In this document: positions 63,664 through 64,000 of the stretch, in pieces
Layout: each line of letters starts with the position of its first letter
How positions within the stretch are numbered: the stretch's first letter is position 1
Translations under genes and position numbers: made by a program
The notes under the pieces: generated by a model
Database searches by the model: none
Told to the model about the DNA's origin: nothing
Seen by the model: only the letters and a program-made list of their open reading frames with translations
Origin: Branchiostoma floridae
Lineage: Eukaryota > Chordata > Leptocardii > Amphioxiformes > Branchiostomatidae
Assembly: GCF_000003815.2 (NCBI RefSeq)
Contig: NC_049993.1
Location: forward strand, 20,063,071 to 20,127,070
Length of the DNA: 64,000 nucleotides
Direction of reading: 5' to 3'

Positions 63664-64000
63664 CAGCCAGGATCTTATTTCAACCCCTTAACTGCAGAGT
63701 TGGCAGATAAGAAGATTTACTTATTTCTGAACAATTTTCTTAACGAAGAAAATACATAATAAAAGCTATAATTTCTTTTCATAATTCACTTATTGCTGAC
63801 AAACAGTCATGATAAGGAATGTACCCTGTTTTACCTTATACATTATGTACAGGGCTAGATATCATTATGGTATATGATTCATACATCCCTTTAAGGGTCT
63901 AAAAACATTTTCAAGCAGATACTCGGGGGATGTCAGGTTTTTTAAAAATGTCCTATTTTATTACAACATAACTTGAAAGTTACACCCCATGTATCTGCTT

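Larger units (their letters stand above)
59291..64000. other. Upstream region of the lipoprotein gene, repeat-rich
   Basis: No supported gene. Holds MITEs at 60378-60543, 61061-61284, 61368-61530 and 63440-63663, a retrotransposon 3' end at 62640-63042 and nuclear-receptor-type sites at 62080-62255. Confidence 0.6.

Overview
The window is animal nuclear DNA. It is AT-rich and non-coding for the most part, with small exons bounded by GT/AG splice sites and many palindromic MITEs, tRNA-derived SINEs, non-LTR retrotransposon tails and minisatellites. The gene content and repeat style suggest an invertebrate deuterostome, most likely a cephalochordate (Branchiostoma). The lineage is an inference; the window alone does not prove it. 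Both genes I can support lie on the minus strand. I see no convincing plus-strand gene, no true tRNA or rRNA gene and no bacterial or viral gene.

Gene 1 (about 31.3 kb down to 3.2 kb, probably running past its last visible exon) is a leucine-rich-repeat protein. I traced 20 exons in a single frame (608 codons) plus a 21st exon cut by an assembly gap. Residues 1-140 form a short LRR solenoid with a cap motif; the rest is a long, mostly helical region and a small C-terminal domain that I do not recognise. Its introns are large and full of repeats: SINEs, MITEs, a 162-bp tandem repeat, a 0.6-kb duplicated block, and a minisatellite that runs out of a 779-bp N gap and ends in an inverted copy.

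Gene 2 (TATA box at 59.27 kb, ATG at 59167, stop at 35666, last exon ending near 35.04 kb) is a complete large lipid transfer protein of the vitellogenin/apolipophorin class. I resolved 37 coding exons that add up to 7,707 nt (2,568 residues) with phases matching at every junction and no internal stop, plus one 3'UTR exon. Layout: signal peptide, lipid-binding N-terminal module (about 30-820), open beta-sheet region (about 820-1020), a middle region very rich in N-glycosylation sequons (about 131 in residues 888-2033 by hand count), a VWD domain, a cysteine-rich C8-like segment, a VWA-like domain with a degenerate metal site, and a short Cys-containing tail. There is no polyserine phosvitin. 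Strong C/G-ending codon bias and a consensus TATA promoter fit an abundantly secreted haemolymph or yolk lipoprotein. A cluster of nuclear-receptor-type sites lies about 3 kb upstream.

The most notable observations are the hyperglycosylated middle of the lipoprotein, its VWD-C8-VWA-like end, and a repeated placement of (TTTG)n tracts immediately inside 5' splice sites of both genes, in three or four cases with the donor GT itself supplied by the tract.
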